This document shows positions 23,880 through 34,208 of a stretch of 40,037 nt of DNA, piece after piece (the first letter of the stretch is position 1; every line of letters starts with the position of its first letter). The DNA comes from Chromera velia (Eukaryota; Sar; Chromeraceae): contig JAHBMJ010000824.1 of the NCBI GenBank assembly GCA_018398765.1, positions 1-40,037 on the forward strand, in the 5' to 3' direction. The notes beneath the pieces are model-generated. The model saw only the letters and a program-made list of their open reading frames with translations, had not been told where the DNA came from and made no database searches. The translations under genes and the position numbers were made by a program.

Positions 23880-24452
23880 AAGAAAGAAAAGTAGGGTCTT
23901 ACGGAACGAACCGACTCGAAAAACGTTTTGGGGTCTAAGAGAATGAGGCGCCAGTAGGAAGACGACGAGCGAGCACGCGAATCAATAAGATCGATTTACT
24001 GGCCCTACAAATAACACGGCTGGACTATCAAAGGCTCCAGGCTGCCGGAGAGGGAAGGGACGCAGCAGGAAAACGTCTCCTGAGGGCAATAAATCAGAAG
24101 CCGCCGTCCTCCTGAGACACGAAGAAAGGGTGCGACAGACTGCCGCTTCATGGAGAAACCAACAGACTTTCTCGCAGACAGACTGACCTGGGTATGTGCG
24201 AGACGCAGTTTTTGATGAGGGAGATGCAGAGGAGCATCTTCAGGATCTCGATGAACTTCTCGCTGTTCCTCAACAGCGGTCCGCTATTCTGTTGGCCGTT
24301 CGTCAGTTTTTTTTGGGGGGGGGTTGGTAGGTTTGTGTGAGAAAGAAAGAAAGAAAGAAAGAAACAAACAAACAAAGAAAGAAAGAAAGAAAGAAACAAA
24401 CAAAGAACGAAAGAAAGAAAGAAAGAAAGAAAGGAAGGAAGGAAGGAAAAAA

Positions 24453-24488
<36 letters not shown>

Positions 24489-24583
24489 GAAACAAACAAA
24501 CAAAGAACGAAAGAAAGAAAGAAAGAAAGAAAGAAACAAACAAAGAACGAAAGAAAGAAAGAAAGAAAGAAAGAAAGGAAGGA

Positions 24584-24619
<36 letters not shown>

Positions 24620-24638
24620 AAAGAAAAGAAAGAAAGAA

Positions 24639-24674
<36 letters not shown>

Positions 24675-27283
24675 CACACAGACAGACAGACGCAGGAGGG
24701 AGAGGAGAGGAGGGAGAGTATTCAACACTCGAAGGTGGACAACGAAGAACCAAACGAAGTCAAACGGACCACCAAGGAAAAAAGGAAGGACAAAGGATGA
24801 CTGATGCGTCACGGTGAACGAAGAAATCAGAATCGGAAGGTCAGCAGTCCCCGGAATTTTCATATTTCTTTCTGTCTCTCTCTCTCTGACACAAACTTTC
24901 ATTCAACCACTGACTCACTCATTCACTCCCTCACAAATTCTTTTCAGATCCTCATTATGAAGGAGAGGATCCGAGAGAGGGAATCAAAATGAGGAAGGAA
25001 CGAACCCAGGGAGAAATGATGGAGGGAAGGAAAACACGCAAAGAAATCATTTTCTCCCCCCCCACATACCTGAAGCATTGACTGGATCAACTCCAGTGCC
25101 AACTTTTTCGACCTCACGCTTCTCTGGTCCGGGGGGCTGCCTGGGGGGATATCCTTCATGCTCAATTTGCACAGAGACTGGAAGAGGGTCAGTGCATCTT
25201 TCTGCTGGAGAGTCAGCATGCCCCCCCTGCTGCTGGTGCCTGCCCCCCCTCCTGCTGCAGAGGCAGCTCCCGACACAGGAACAGGGGTGGGCGCTCTGTT
25301 CGGCAGCGTCCGGATCACCGCAGCTGCTGCTTCAGAGAGGGTGCCTGCATGCATACACCACGAACATACAGCGAAAAAAACGGCAAGAATTCCCATTATG
25401 CAGCAGCAGGCAAGCGTTCAAGAGAGACCCTCCCTTTCGCCCTCCGGGAGGGTTCAAAGAGGGAATGAGAGATAGAAACAGCTGTGTCATTCTGTTCGAG
25501 GCTCTTTCTTCTGTCTTCCATAAAGAAAGAACAAGAGAAAATCCGAACAGGACGAGAGAACAAGAGAAAATTTTCCACAAAGAGACACAAGAGAAAATCC
25601 GAACAGGACGAGAGAACACATCGAGTCAGAGGGACGCCACGAAAGAACGAAGAAAAGGAAAAGAGAAAAAAACACGAAAATAAAGCAACGCAGCACGAGA
25701 ATCAGACAATGAATGACGCACAAAAATCTGCCCAATGAGAAAGAAGGCTGCAACAACAACGCAGACGGACAGATAGACAGACAGACCATTTGCCCGAGCG
25801 GACTCCGATCCCGTTGCAGCAGGGCCCTTCAAAGTCAAGCCTCCCGAGGTCATCCCCTCTCCCTGAGCAGTCGCAGCGTCGTTCCATACAGAGTTGTCGT
25901 CCTCCACTCCCACAGCAGCTGCTACTGCTGCAAGGTTACTAGACAGCTTTCCGGGGGCATCCTCAGATAAGTGCACCGTCTCCCCGTCTCCTTCTCCTCC
26001 CACAGGGGCCCCGGCCGTCTCCGTCTCTCCTCCTGCCGGAGCCCCTGCCTCTGTTGTGTTGTTGTCCCCCACCTGACGTGGAGCACTCGAATCTTCTCCT
26101 CCTTCCCCCGGTGCAGGTGCGGGGGGTGCATCCATAATTTCAAGTCTCTGCAGGTTGACGGCCTTGCACGGTCTCCCACACACAGGATCTCGTGTCTGTA
26201 TGCAAAAGTGATGCGCAGTCGACCGACACACCACACACCACCCAAACTTCCCACACGGGTGTCCATGCTCATTTAGCAAAGTGGAGAAGTCCGGAGGGGG
26301 AACCTCCGTCTCCTCCTCCCCCCCTCTTTCTGCATCCCACTCTTCCTTAAATTTTGCCTTGCAGACGTCATCGGTCAACTTCCAAACTAAACTCTCTGCA
26401 AACGCACGGGCAGCTTCAACCTTCGTCTCCATATCCGGGGGTGCTCCGTGCGAACCCCCCGTGGCTGCCGGAACCCCCCCTGCACCCACAGCAGAGGGAG
26501 CGGAGGTCTGCCCATCTCCAACGCCCGAGACGGACCCCCCAGAGGCCCCGGCACGTCTGGAGGCCTCGGCTTGCTCTGCTGCCAGGGCCACGTGTCCACT
26601 GTTCAGGTGGGCGTCGACAGCAGGGACGAACTCCATCCTCTGTACTACCACGTTGAGCATTTGGGTCAACGCTGCCTGCGCAGTGCGTTGGTTGGTCGCA
26701 TCCCGACTGTCCCTGTGGATGGTGAAGATAGTGCGCACCGCCAGCATCAGAGACGGGCCGTGAACTTTGGATGAGTTCGACGTGACGGCTGTGAGGAGAC
26801 ATCTGATGATCTGCAGCTGAGCTTCCGTCTCTGCACCCCCGTTGTCATTCACTGCACACACCGTCTCCACTAGAGAGTCCATCAGCAGGCGGGGGGGCTG
26901 TCCTGCCTTGTTCTCTCTGAAGAGATCTGGGGTGCGACCGTGAAGATACTCGTGGGCAAGGAGGGTCTGCACACAAAAGGGGCAGTCGGGATGAGGAGAA
27001 TGAAAAGGTGGCATAGATTGACTCATGGAAAGAAAGGACTACTGACTTGTATGCACTCCAATGCGTAGATCTGCACTTTGGCGACCCCCGCTTCGCAACC
27101 TAGTTTGAGGCTCTTGAAGAAAAAGGGATCGTCCGGAGAGAGGGTGAAGCCAGGCGTGTTCATTTTTTCTAAGCAAGCCGAAATTTCATCCTTCAGGGTC
27201 TTGTTTTTCTTTGGAGCGTGCTTGTTCATCTTTTCAAGCCGCTCCTTTAGAAAGGAGGTGGGGTTCCGGTTTTCCCCCGCCAT
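11905..27283 (-). CDS. BIG: BIG/Sec7-family ARF guanine-nucleotide exchange factor, 21 exons
   Basis: Large ARF-GEF that loads GTP on ARF at Golgi/TGN membranes. Exons from 5': 27283-27047, 26966-25787, 25344-25070, 24288-24188, 23755-23704, 23404-23303, 22930-22808, 22537-22274, 21894-21156, 20779-20530, 20101-19893, 19443-19223, 18054-17627, 17249-16016, 15589-15443, 15083-14523, 14179-14075, 13790-13360, 13126-13003, 12616-12413, 11991-11905. Their sum is 7,074 nt (2,357 aa plus stop) with every junction in phase. DCB is about residues 1-190. HUS is about 475-690, with SLCKLSMK and the HUS box NFDCD (667-671). Sec7 is about 868-1070 with [15 protein letters not shown] regions run from about 1107 to the end ([59 protein letters not shown]). 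It is longer than most BIG proteins because of Ala/Gly- and Ser/Glu-rich inserts in exons 2, 9, 14 and 16. The start is the first ATG of exon 1. Confidence 0.93.
15571..15680 (+). repeat. 55-bp tandem duplication covering an acceptor of the ARF-GEF gene
   Basis: The block starting ACCCTTCAATGAACGACACC occurs at 15571 and 15626, period 55, essentially identical. Read on the minus strand it holds the 3' splice site of exon 15 plus the first 19 nt of that exon, so two equivalent acceptors stand in tandem. Using the outer one would add 55 nt and shift the frame. Confidence 0.9.
18441..18535 (+). repeat. CAGA tetranucleotide microsatellite
   Basis: Imperfect (ACAG)n with CAAA interruptions in intron 12 of the ARF-GEF gene. 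A related shorter run precedes it at about 18377-18402, and a (GT)n run lies at about 18931-18962 in the same intron. Confidence 0.9.
20437..20568 (+). repeat. 45-bp duplicated donor segment (20437-20481 and 20524-20568)
   Basis: Two copies offset by 87 bp, one mismatch, separated by a CA-rich run. The copy at 20524-20568 is the true 3' end and donor (GTAAGT) of ARF-GEF exon 10. The other lies inside intron 10 and repeats both the exon tail and the donor. Confidence 0.9.
20530..21894 (-). other. Sec7 catalytic domain exons (9 and 10) of the ARF-GEF
   Basis: Exon 9 (21894-21156) encodes a Ser/Gly-rich lead, then [12 protein letters not shown], an inserted acidic segment with a run of Glu, [20 protein letters not shown], and [18 protein letters not shown], whose Glu (residue 983) is the catalytic glutamic finger. 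Exon 10 (20779-20530) continues HTDAHS and [16 protein letters not shown], the C-terminal half of the domain. The codon for Asp1025 is split across the intron. The catalytic core looks intact. Confidence 0.92.
21080..21124 (+). repeat. AGGC tetranucleotide microsatellite at the ARF-GEF exon 9 donor side
   Basis: (GGCA)n about 40 bp long in intron 9, about 30 bp beyond the GTTGGT donor in transcript sense. Confidence 0.9.
22118..22217 (+). repeat. Two-copy 50-bp tandem repeat in ARF-GEF intron 8
   Basis: GCGAGACGAAAAAAAACAAA and the following 30 bp recur at 22121 and 22171 without visible change: a recent local duplication in the intron. Confidence 0.9.
23426..23499 (+). repeat. Two-copy 37-bp tandem repeat in ARF-GEF intron 5
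   Basis: AATCGAAACAGTTCTTCC and the adjoining sequence recur at 23426 and 23463, just upstream (in transcript sense) of the exon 6 acceptor. Confidence 0.88.
24341..24690 (+). repeat. ~350-bp GAAA tetranucleotide microsatellite in ARF-GEF intron 3
   Basis: A long run of AAAG/GAAA with interspersed GAAC, AAAC and GGAA variants. On the coding (minus) strand it is a TTTC polypyrimidine tract upstream of the exon 4 acceptor. All three frames on both strands are open only because of the repeat; no gene is called in it. Confidence 0.95.
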
Positions 27284-27876
27284 GTCTGCGCCTTTCCGAC
27301 AGACGGAGGCAACAGATGCGGTTCACGTCTCGATTCAGATCTAAAAAACTGCAACAATGTTTTCAAGTTCCGATGACCAGCACGGGACGTAAAACTGCTG
27401 CTCAAACCACAGATGGGTGTAGTCCTGTTTGTTCCGCAAACACACAGCAACTCTACAGTCTTTGGTTTCCCGATCCAAGTCCATCCACATCTTGCTGGGT
27501 ATCAGTCTGTGAGAGTCTGCGACTTATGTTCATAGGACTCAAGGTCTGAGTCAGCTAGCTGGGCGCGGAAGGGCTCGGACTCCGTGCGAGCGCTGCATGG
27601 AAAGCGAAACTTTTCGAGAGACTTTCCGGGGCCACAACAATTCGTTTTCGGATTCATGACATGCAGAATTCGTTTTCGACTCTTCTCACGGGGTCCTACA
27701 GATTTGTACTACAGGTTTAAACCTTTTCCGCATTAACATATATATATACTGTGCACATTCCCTTGTTTTATTGCTCGTGAAATTTGTTCGGGAATCCATT
27801 TTTTCGGACGCCTTTCTCCGTTCGTCCGCACATCCGAATTGTTCCTGACCTCACTTTTGACTCAGTCTCAGTGAAA
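27284..27876. promoter_or_regulatory. Shared divergent promoter region / 5' UTRs
   Basis: About 590 bp separates the start codon of the minus-strand ARF-GEF gene (27283) from that of the plus-strand PH-GYF gene (27877). It holds a TA repeat at about 27737-27749 (ACATATATATATACT) and pyrimidine-rich sequence just before the plus-strand ATG. No ORF is supported. Promoter function is inferred from gene orientation; transcription starts cannot be read from sequence. Confidence 0.55.
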
Positions 27877-30800
27877 ATGTCGGGCAAACGCGAGACCTAC
27901 TTCCACGCCTTTGGAGACTATGAAGGTCAGACGTCTGTCCCTTTGGAATCTCGCAGTGTATTCAAGTTGGTGCAGCCGTCTTATCGACATGCAACACAAC
28001 ACCCGTGCCGTGAGACAACACTATCTGCATGTGCATGTGTCTGTCTGCAGACTCCGGGGCCTCGATGGACGAGTACAAGAAGCAGATGTCTGTGATGAGC
28101 AGACCTTCCACTGCGGGCAAGAGAAAGACAGTCCTCTTCCTCATGAAGGATATGCCTCAGCAGGTGGAGGCTGCGGAGGGCGACGGGGACGACGGCTGGT
28201 CCGATTCCGACGACGATGCCAACGACGACTTCGACGCCGCACAGAGGAAGGCCACCGCGCGGGCCCACAGGAAGTCCCGTATTGAGGACGTCCTCGGACA
28301 GATTGGACGCGCAGGCATGAGAGTCAGTTGAGTCTGCGGGTCTTGGTAGAGGGAGTAGAATTTATTGTCAGAAGCACTGTTTTTCCATTCGATTAACTGG
28401 CAAAGGTCAGACACTTTTCTGCCAGAACCCCGAACTAGAAGAACAAAGGAAAAAAACACGCAGATTCTACACATGCTAGGATCACTTGAGACATGCAAGA
28501 AACACCACCATATATCTGAACCTTTGCAGGGCACCAACATGACCACATGGACTGAGGACACCGGCAGGGGATCTACGAAACCCACGGCCCCCGATAAGTA
28601 CCGCCGCCCCACGATCCAGCAGATGCAGGCCCTGGGCAGGCCCGAGGTGGCCAAGGCGTATAACTACAAGATACCCTACGGCGGTGGGGGCTCCGACGAC
28701 GAGGGCGGGTCCCCCTCGAAGAGTCCAGGGTACCCCCAAGGGGGGGGGGCAGGGAAGGGGGCCTACGGGGCTCAGGCGGCACACATGGCCACTGCGGCTT
28801 CGGTCGGTCATTCTGCTATTCTGAAATGAACATTTGTCATGCAACAAAGCTCGCATAAGGAATCGTGTCCGTCTGTGGAAGAGCCGTCTATATATCTGCT
28901 GATCACTATATACGTCTCTTTGAATGAATGAATGAATGAATGAATGAATGAACGAATGCAGGAGCCCCTGATTCCCATCAAGAGTCAAATCTGGAAACTC
29001 TCGAAGGACAAGAACCAGTGGGAGGTCTGTCTCTGTCTGTCTGTCTGTCTGTCTGTCTTTATTTTCAGGAACCACTTTGTCTCTCTTTCGTCCTGTTCGT
29101 TTTTTGCCTCTCGCTCGATTGCGTCGTGGTCCTGCCCAGTGTTTGGGTGAGCGTGCGGCGGTGCTCTTCTTACCGTCCCTTGAAATGCAGCTGGTATTCT
29201 TGCCTCTTCTGCCGGTTTGTTGTTTTTGTTCTCTTCTTTCTGTCCCTTCTTCCTTGACTGGTCATTCACCGTCCCCTGTTTCATTCCTCTATCAATACAA
29301 GCTTGGTATTCCCCCTGTCCTTTTCCCTTCCTTCCTTCTGTGTTCAGGTTGCGCGCCTGAAGTTGATCGACGGATCCCTTCTCTTCTTCAAGGACCAGTC
29401 GATGCAGCCTCTCGGTCGGTTGGGGGGTCATTTTTTTGTTTAAGTTCTTTTCAGATGATGTTTGTGTGTGACGGTTTGTTTGTGTATATTTCTTGGAGGA
29501 GAAAAGAAGGAAAAAAGGAGAGGGGTCGGTGGGTGGAGAATCAATTCCTGTCTGGACGATATTTTTGCACTTCCGTGTGTATGTACTGAGAAGAGAAGCC
29601 TGTTCTATTCAACTTCCGTGCTCTGCTGTCTGTTGTCGCCTGAGTGTATTTTCTTCTACGCCCTTCTATCAATGACCCATGTTTTTCTTTCTCGTAGTCT
29701 ACCTAACTCTGCTTCCCTTCTGTCTGTGGACTCATCAGTCCGTCTGTTCTGCCATTTGGTTTTGCAATTTGCCTTTCTTTCCTGAACCTTTTTTTGCCTT
29801 CACTGCAGTCAAGATTCGATTCTGGGACAACATCATCCGTACAAAGGTCAGACAGGAAAGAAGAAACAAAAATACGGAGGGTAGCATAAAAATACTGGAA
29901 GCAGAAACCAGGCTCTCTTATCCCCCTTTTTCCTTCCTTCGTTGATATTCCCTCGATGGAAGCATGGGGGGGAGTGACGGCTCTCCTGCTCTTTTCGATT
30001 TTGACGAATTCCGAGTCTCCCCCCCAGCATGTGATGCACAGGCAGAGCTCCCTCAATTGCAATTTGTGCTTACACTGCGTAAGCAGAGGGGGGTAGAGAC
30101 CTCCGTGGCAATATTGAAGAAGCGAAAATTCACGGTTTTGAATCAAGATGCAACTCTCCACAAAAAATAAGCGTTGGGACGGTGTTTTCTCTGTTGAGGA
30201 CTTCGCACACACTGAGACAGGGAGTGGACCATGTCTGTACTTAGCGCTGGATTGTCGTTGTCTCTTACTCCGTGACCACCTGTGCGTTTGTCTCTGTATG
30301 TGTTTGTGTGTGTATGCGAATGTGAAAGCATGTATGGGTACGTATGCATGTGCGTGCAGCCTCACCCCGAGGACAAGCGCTCCTTCCTGTAAGCCCTTCA
30401 GAGCGTTCACCAGTTTTGTTGTGTTCCTTTGTGAGTCTGGTTTCCGGCTAGGAATCCTCTTGTCCGGAGGAATAGTTCCGAAGGGGAAGGCAGATGCTTG
30501 GCTTTCCTCTTTGTGATCTTCTCAGCCTCTGTTGTTCGTATTTTTTTCTTTTTTTCTGATGCCGTAGTTCGCAAAAGCATGTATGGGTACGTATGCATGT
30601 GCGTGCAGCCTCACCCCGAGGACAAGCGCTCCTTCCTGTAAGCCCTTCAGAGCGTTCACCAGTTTTGTTGTGTTCCTTTGTGAGTCTGGTTTCCGGCTAG
30701 GAATCCTCTTGTCCGGAGGAATAGTTCCGAAGGGGAAGGCAGATGCTTGGCTTTCCTCTTTGTGATCTTCTCAGCCTCTGTTGTTCGTATTTTTTTCTTT

Positions 30801-31814
30801 TTTTCTGATGCCGTAGTTCGACTTTCCTAGCTACAAACACCTGTTGCCCGGTGCATAGATTTAGCAAACTGCCCAGATTCCCTTTGCTCCTGCAGGCTCT
30901 TCTGGGATGACCTCAAGGGAACAAAACAGGAGTTCGAGCTGTGAGTTCTCAAAAGAATGAATGAATGGGTGTACGCCAGGGAGAACAAGTGCAGGTGGAT
31001 AGCGTGCCGTGCAACCGTCTGTCTGCTCCTTCCCTTCCTCCCCTCCCGCTGCCTCGAATTCGTCTCCCACCTGCATTCAAGTCCATCCATCCACTAAGGG
31101 GATCACCCGAAAAGGACCTTCCTGGCTCCTCTTTCTGGACCCCCCCCCTGAAAACTGACTCGATCAGGAACGTTGTCCTTTAATCTTTCTTCAAGGAAAA
31201 GTAACTTGCTTTTTTTCCTTCGAAAAAGAGAGGAAGGAAGATGGAAAGATTTGGAATCGCAGAAAAAAAGGAGCGGCTGATTGATACCTGGGGACAAGCA
31301 TGTGCATTCGCGGCTGGATGATCGGACTGAGGATCTATCTGCAGGCGCGCCCCTAGCGAGGCCTGGCGTGACGCCTGGGTACAGCGAATCTACCAGCACT
31401 ACCACAGATCCGCCATCATGGTGGCACAGGTACGTCCATAGAAAGACCACTGAAGAAAAAAAGGGCAGATGAATGCAGATGGAAGTCGCGTGCGCTGACC
31501 TCCTTCTCGATCGTGCCCCCAAACGGAAGGTCTCGTTTTGTCGTCTGGCTTTGTGTATGTTTCCTTCCCTTTGTCTTCTTTCTCCCTTTCCACTGCCCTT
31601 GATGTGCACCCTCCTCACTGCATGATCCAACTACGCGCAGCTCCACGAGGCCGAGATCCCGACCCGAATGAACAGATGGTACTACGTCGACCCGCAGGGA
31701 GAGGTGAGGGGAGGGGGGGTCAATGGAGGGCTGCTGTCTCTGTGTATGGGTCCAGTTGGACCTCTCTCTCCATCTGTCTGGCTGCCTCTTCACCTCTCTC
31801 CCCCCCCTCCCCCT

Positions 31815-31853
<39 letters not shown>

Positions 31854-32337
31854 CGTATGTGTGAGAGTGAGAATGGGGGTGTTTCGAGCCGGTTGGACAG
31901 AAATACGTGAATACAGATCTCAACAGCTCGTATGTCCGTTTGAATCCTTCCGTATCTCAAAGCCACATCGCTCCTCCCCCACCCCATGAACTAACTGCAA
32001 TGTCGTTGATGCATGTGTGCAGACTCAGGGCCCGCACACCCTCAGAGACATGCTCATCTGGCACGAGCAGGGATACTTCCACGTGAGTTGTTCTTCTGGC
32101 AGGCAGGCCTTCTTCAACTTTCTATTTCACCCGTCCTCCTGATTCTGTTTGCTGAGCGTACGCTCGTCCCCCCCACCTCCACCCCTTCTTTCCAGATCTT
32201 AACCGGTACACCGATCCGAATACCATGTGTGTGTATATTGATATATGCAGCCTCACATGGGCGTCTGCCACGAGTCCGGACAGTGGCAGAGAATCCTCAA
32301 CGCCAACATGCTCAGGTCAGTCTCACCCAAATTTCAT

Positions 32338-32428
<91 letters not shown>

Positions 32429-32746
32429 TGCGCTTATTCTTTATCGTGATTGCGGTCATGACACTGGGCAACCAGAAGATTTTGCGTGAGTCTGACTTTG
32501 TCTCGGTCTCTCCGTCTCGATCCATACGGCCATACCTTGTCTTCGCGCAATCATTTTTGGCGACAACGACAGCTCTTTTTTGGTGCCACGGCGTCTTGGC
32601 ATGCAAGTCTCCAGAGTCGTTGTCTGTGCTTTTGCGAAGATTCTGGTTGGCATGGACCCTGGTGATGATCTTGTGCTGTACGTGCCCTCAGGGACGCCTC
32701 CGTGAAGACTAGAGCAGCATCGAAGGCCATCGGCTGGACAGTTTGA
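27877..32746 (+). CDS. PH domain + GYF domain protein, 13 exons
   Basis: Exons: 27877-27925, 28051-28322, 28530-28802, 28962-29024, 29348-29414, 29809-29846, 30360-30388 (or its duplicate 30609-30637), 30896-30940, 31345-31429, 31641-31703, 32023-32082, 32251-32315, 32692-32746. Together they give 1,164 nt, 387 aa plus stop, all in phase. Residues 1-198 are low-complexity, with an acidic Asp/Ser patch (DGWSDSDDD) and Gly/Pro/Ser-rich sequence. Residues about 200-306 form a PH-like domain (IWKLSK...WEVARLKLIDGSLLFF...FELRAPSEAWRDAWVQRI). Residues about 317-372 form a GYF domain with the signature WYYVDPQGE, then GPH-x4-M-x2-W-x3-GYF. PH domains bind phosphoinositides or proteins, and GYF domains bind proline-rich peptides, so an adaptor role is inferred. 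The ATG is the first in frame after the pyrimidine-rich leader. The exon 5 donor has an alternative 4 bp away. Confidence 0.85.
28920..28958 (+). repeat. GAAT tetranucleotide run abutting an acceptor
   Basis: (TGAA)n of about 38 bp runs directly into the GCAG acceptor of PH-GYF exon 4 at 28961. That exon's donor in turn begins a (GTCT)n run at 29025-29057. Confidence 0.9.
30325..30820 (+). repeat. Exact 247-bp tandem duplication containing a 29-nt micro-exon
   Basis: 30325-30571 and 30574-30820 appear identical, separated by two bases. Each copy carries the GTGCAG acceptor, the micro-exon (PHPEDKRSF plus two bases) and the GTAAGC donor of the PH-GYF gene, with about 180 bp of following intron. 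Either copy alone fits the frame; using both would add 29 nt and shift it. Confidence 0.95.
32337..32424 (+). repeat. (CA)n-(GA)n compound microsatellite in the last PH-GYF intron
   Basis: CA dinucleotides at about 32337-32392 are followed by GA dinucleotides to about 32424, a short distance after the GTCAGT donor of exon 12. No gene is seen in it. Confidence 0.95.
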
Positions 32747-33782
32747 GGGTCTCGTCTGTTCGGACACTCGTTGGTCCCGGTTCACTAGTTGAGGCAGCGG
32801 GCCTGGAGAAACAACGGGGCAGCAAGTTAATGGGAAAGGGTCTGAGCTTCTTTCTCCTTAAAAGTGGGAGGAGGCCAGAAACCCGAAAAGGAAAAGTTGG
32901 AGAATGAAGAAATCAAGGGAGAGGGAGGGCGGGGAGTCTTCAATGAAGGCGTGAAGGTTTTTGTGTTGCATGCTCGACAGCTCAGTGATTTATTCTTAGA
33001 CTGGCTAGACTCTGGAGGCTTCTAGCCTCATGGGGCTGGCAACGAACTCCAGACTCATTGTGAACTCCGGCAACACAGCAGGCGCGGGAAAGGATGAACA
33101 AAAAGTTCTTAAAGCACTTGAGGAGTTCAATGAAGAATGGAAAGCTCGAGAGGACAAATTGACGCTGGTTGCACCTAGAGGTAAAAATCGAGAAGTTTTT
33201 TCAACTGATGAATGGTAAATTTAATAATTCAATAGAAATGAAGGCCGTTTTGATTTAAAAACACTGCAAATCCAGATCCAAACACTATTTTTACACTCAG
33301 ACTACTGTAAACTTACCTAGAAGCTTACCTTGTAGTACTTTCAAGCAAAAAACTATAAAGTTTAAGTTATAGTAAAACTTGAAGCCTAAAAATAACACTG
33401 TGTCTTTAGTTTGCAGTCACCTAGACAGTCACTATAAATTTTGAGCACTAAAATAAGTTAATGATTAAGTCAGTAATATAAAACTAATAGTAACTAAATG
33501 ATTTTTTTAATTGCATATTATTAAGTACAAATTAGTATTACTACAGTTTCAAGTTTCTCTGAGATTTTGATTAATAATCACTTACTAGTACAAAGACTAA
33601 TGAAATTTATAGGTTTAAATGCATCTAATTCGATCTACTTATATAAAATTTATATCTTATACTAAATACTAGACTAAATGGGTTCCAGATGACTCTAATA
33701 ATGCGTCAAGTTTGCTGGCAAATTCGATATTATTATTATCATAGAATGTTAGTTTTAAAGATGTGACTCGAAAAGCAATGGA
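32747..33782. other. 3' flank of PH-GYF gene, then AT-rich intergenic DNA
   Basis: 32747-33000 is purine-rich and may be 3' UTR. A 62-codon ORF at 33030-33218 (KVLKALEEFNEEWKARED, a charged helix) is open but has no splice context or recognised family, so it is not called as a gene. From about 33220 the DNA is strongly AT-rich with no supported feature. Confidence 0.4.
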
Positions 33783-34208
33783 TACCCTGTAAGGACCTAG
33801 GAATTTAGATAGGAATTTAGAGGAATTTAGACAGGAATTTAGAGGAATTTAGACAGGAATCTAAAGGAATTTAAAAACAGGAATTTAGATAATTTTAGCA
33901 ATTTTTAGAGGTCAATTTCTCGTGAACTATGATAAGTTAGAACTTGATATTAACAATGCTTATAGTTTTACTATAGGTCTATAAAGACCGTTAATATCAA
34001 GTTCCAACTCATCATAGTTCACGAGAAATTGACCTCCAAAATTTAGGAATTTAGAGGTGTAAATTCCTTTACATTCCTGTCTAAATTCCTCTATTAATTC
34101 CTCTAAATTCCTATCTAAATTCCTGTCTAAATTCTTCTATAAATTCCTCTAAATTCCTGTCTAAATTCCTCTAAATTCCTGTCTAAATTCCTAGGTCTTT
34201 GCACGGTA
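33783..34208. mobile_element. Foldback (long inverted-repeat) element, ~426 bp
   Basis: The ends are inverted copies: GACCTAGGAATTTAGA at 33794 and its complement ending at 34197, extending imperfectly to TACC/GGTA at 33783 and 34208. The arms are made of AGGAATTTAGACAGG-type repeats. Inside is a second inverted repeat of about 47 bp (from about 33908 and about 33990, two mismatches) around a 35-bp loop. No ORF and no clear target-site duplication are present. This is a MITE- or foldback-like element able to form a long hairpin. Confidence 0.7.

Noticed and set aside
24148-24902. Several 130-200 codon frames on both strands (Phe/Ser- or Lys/Glu-rich)
   Set aside because: They are translations of the GAAA microsatellite in an intron of the ARF-GEF gene.
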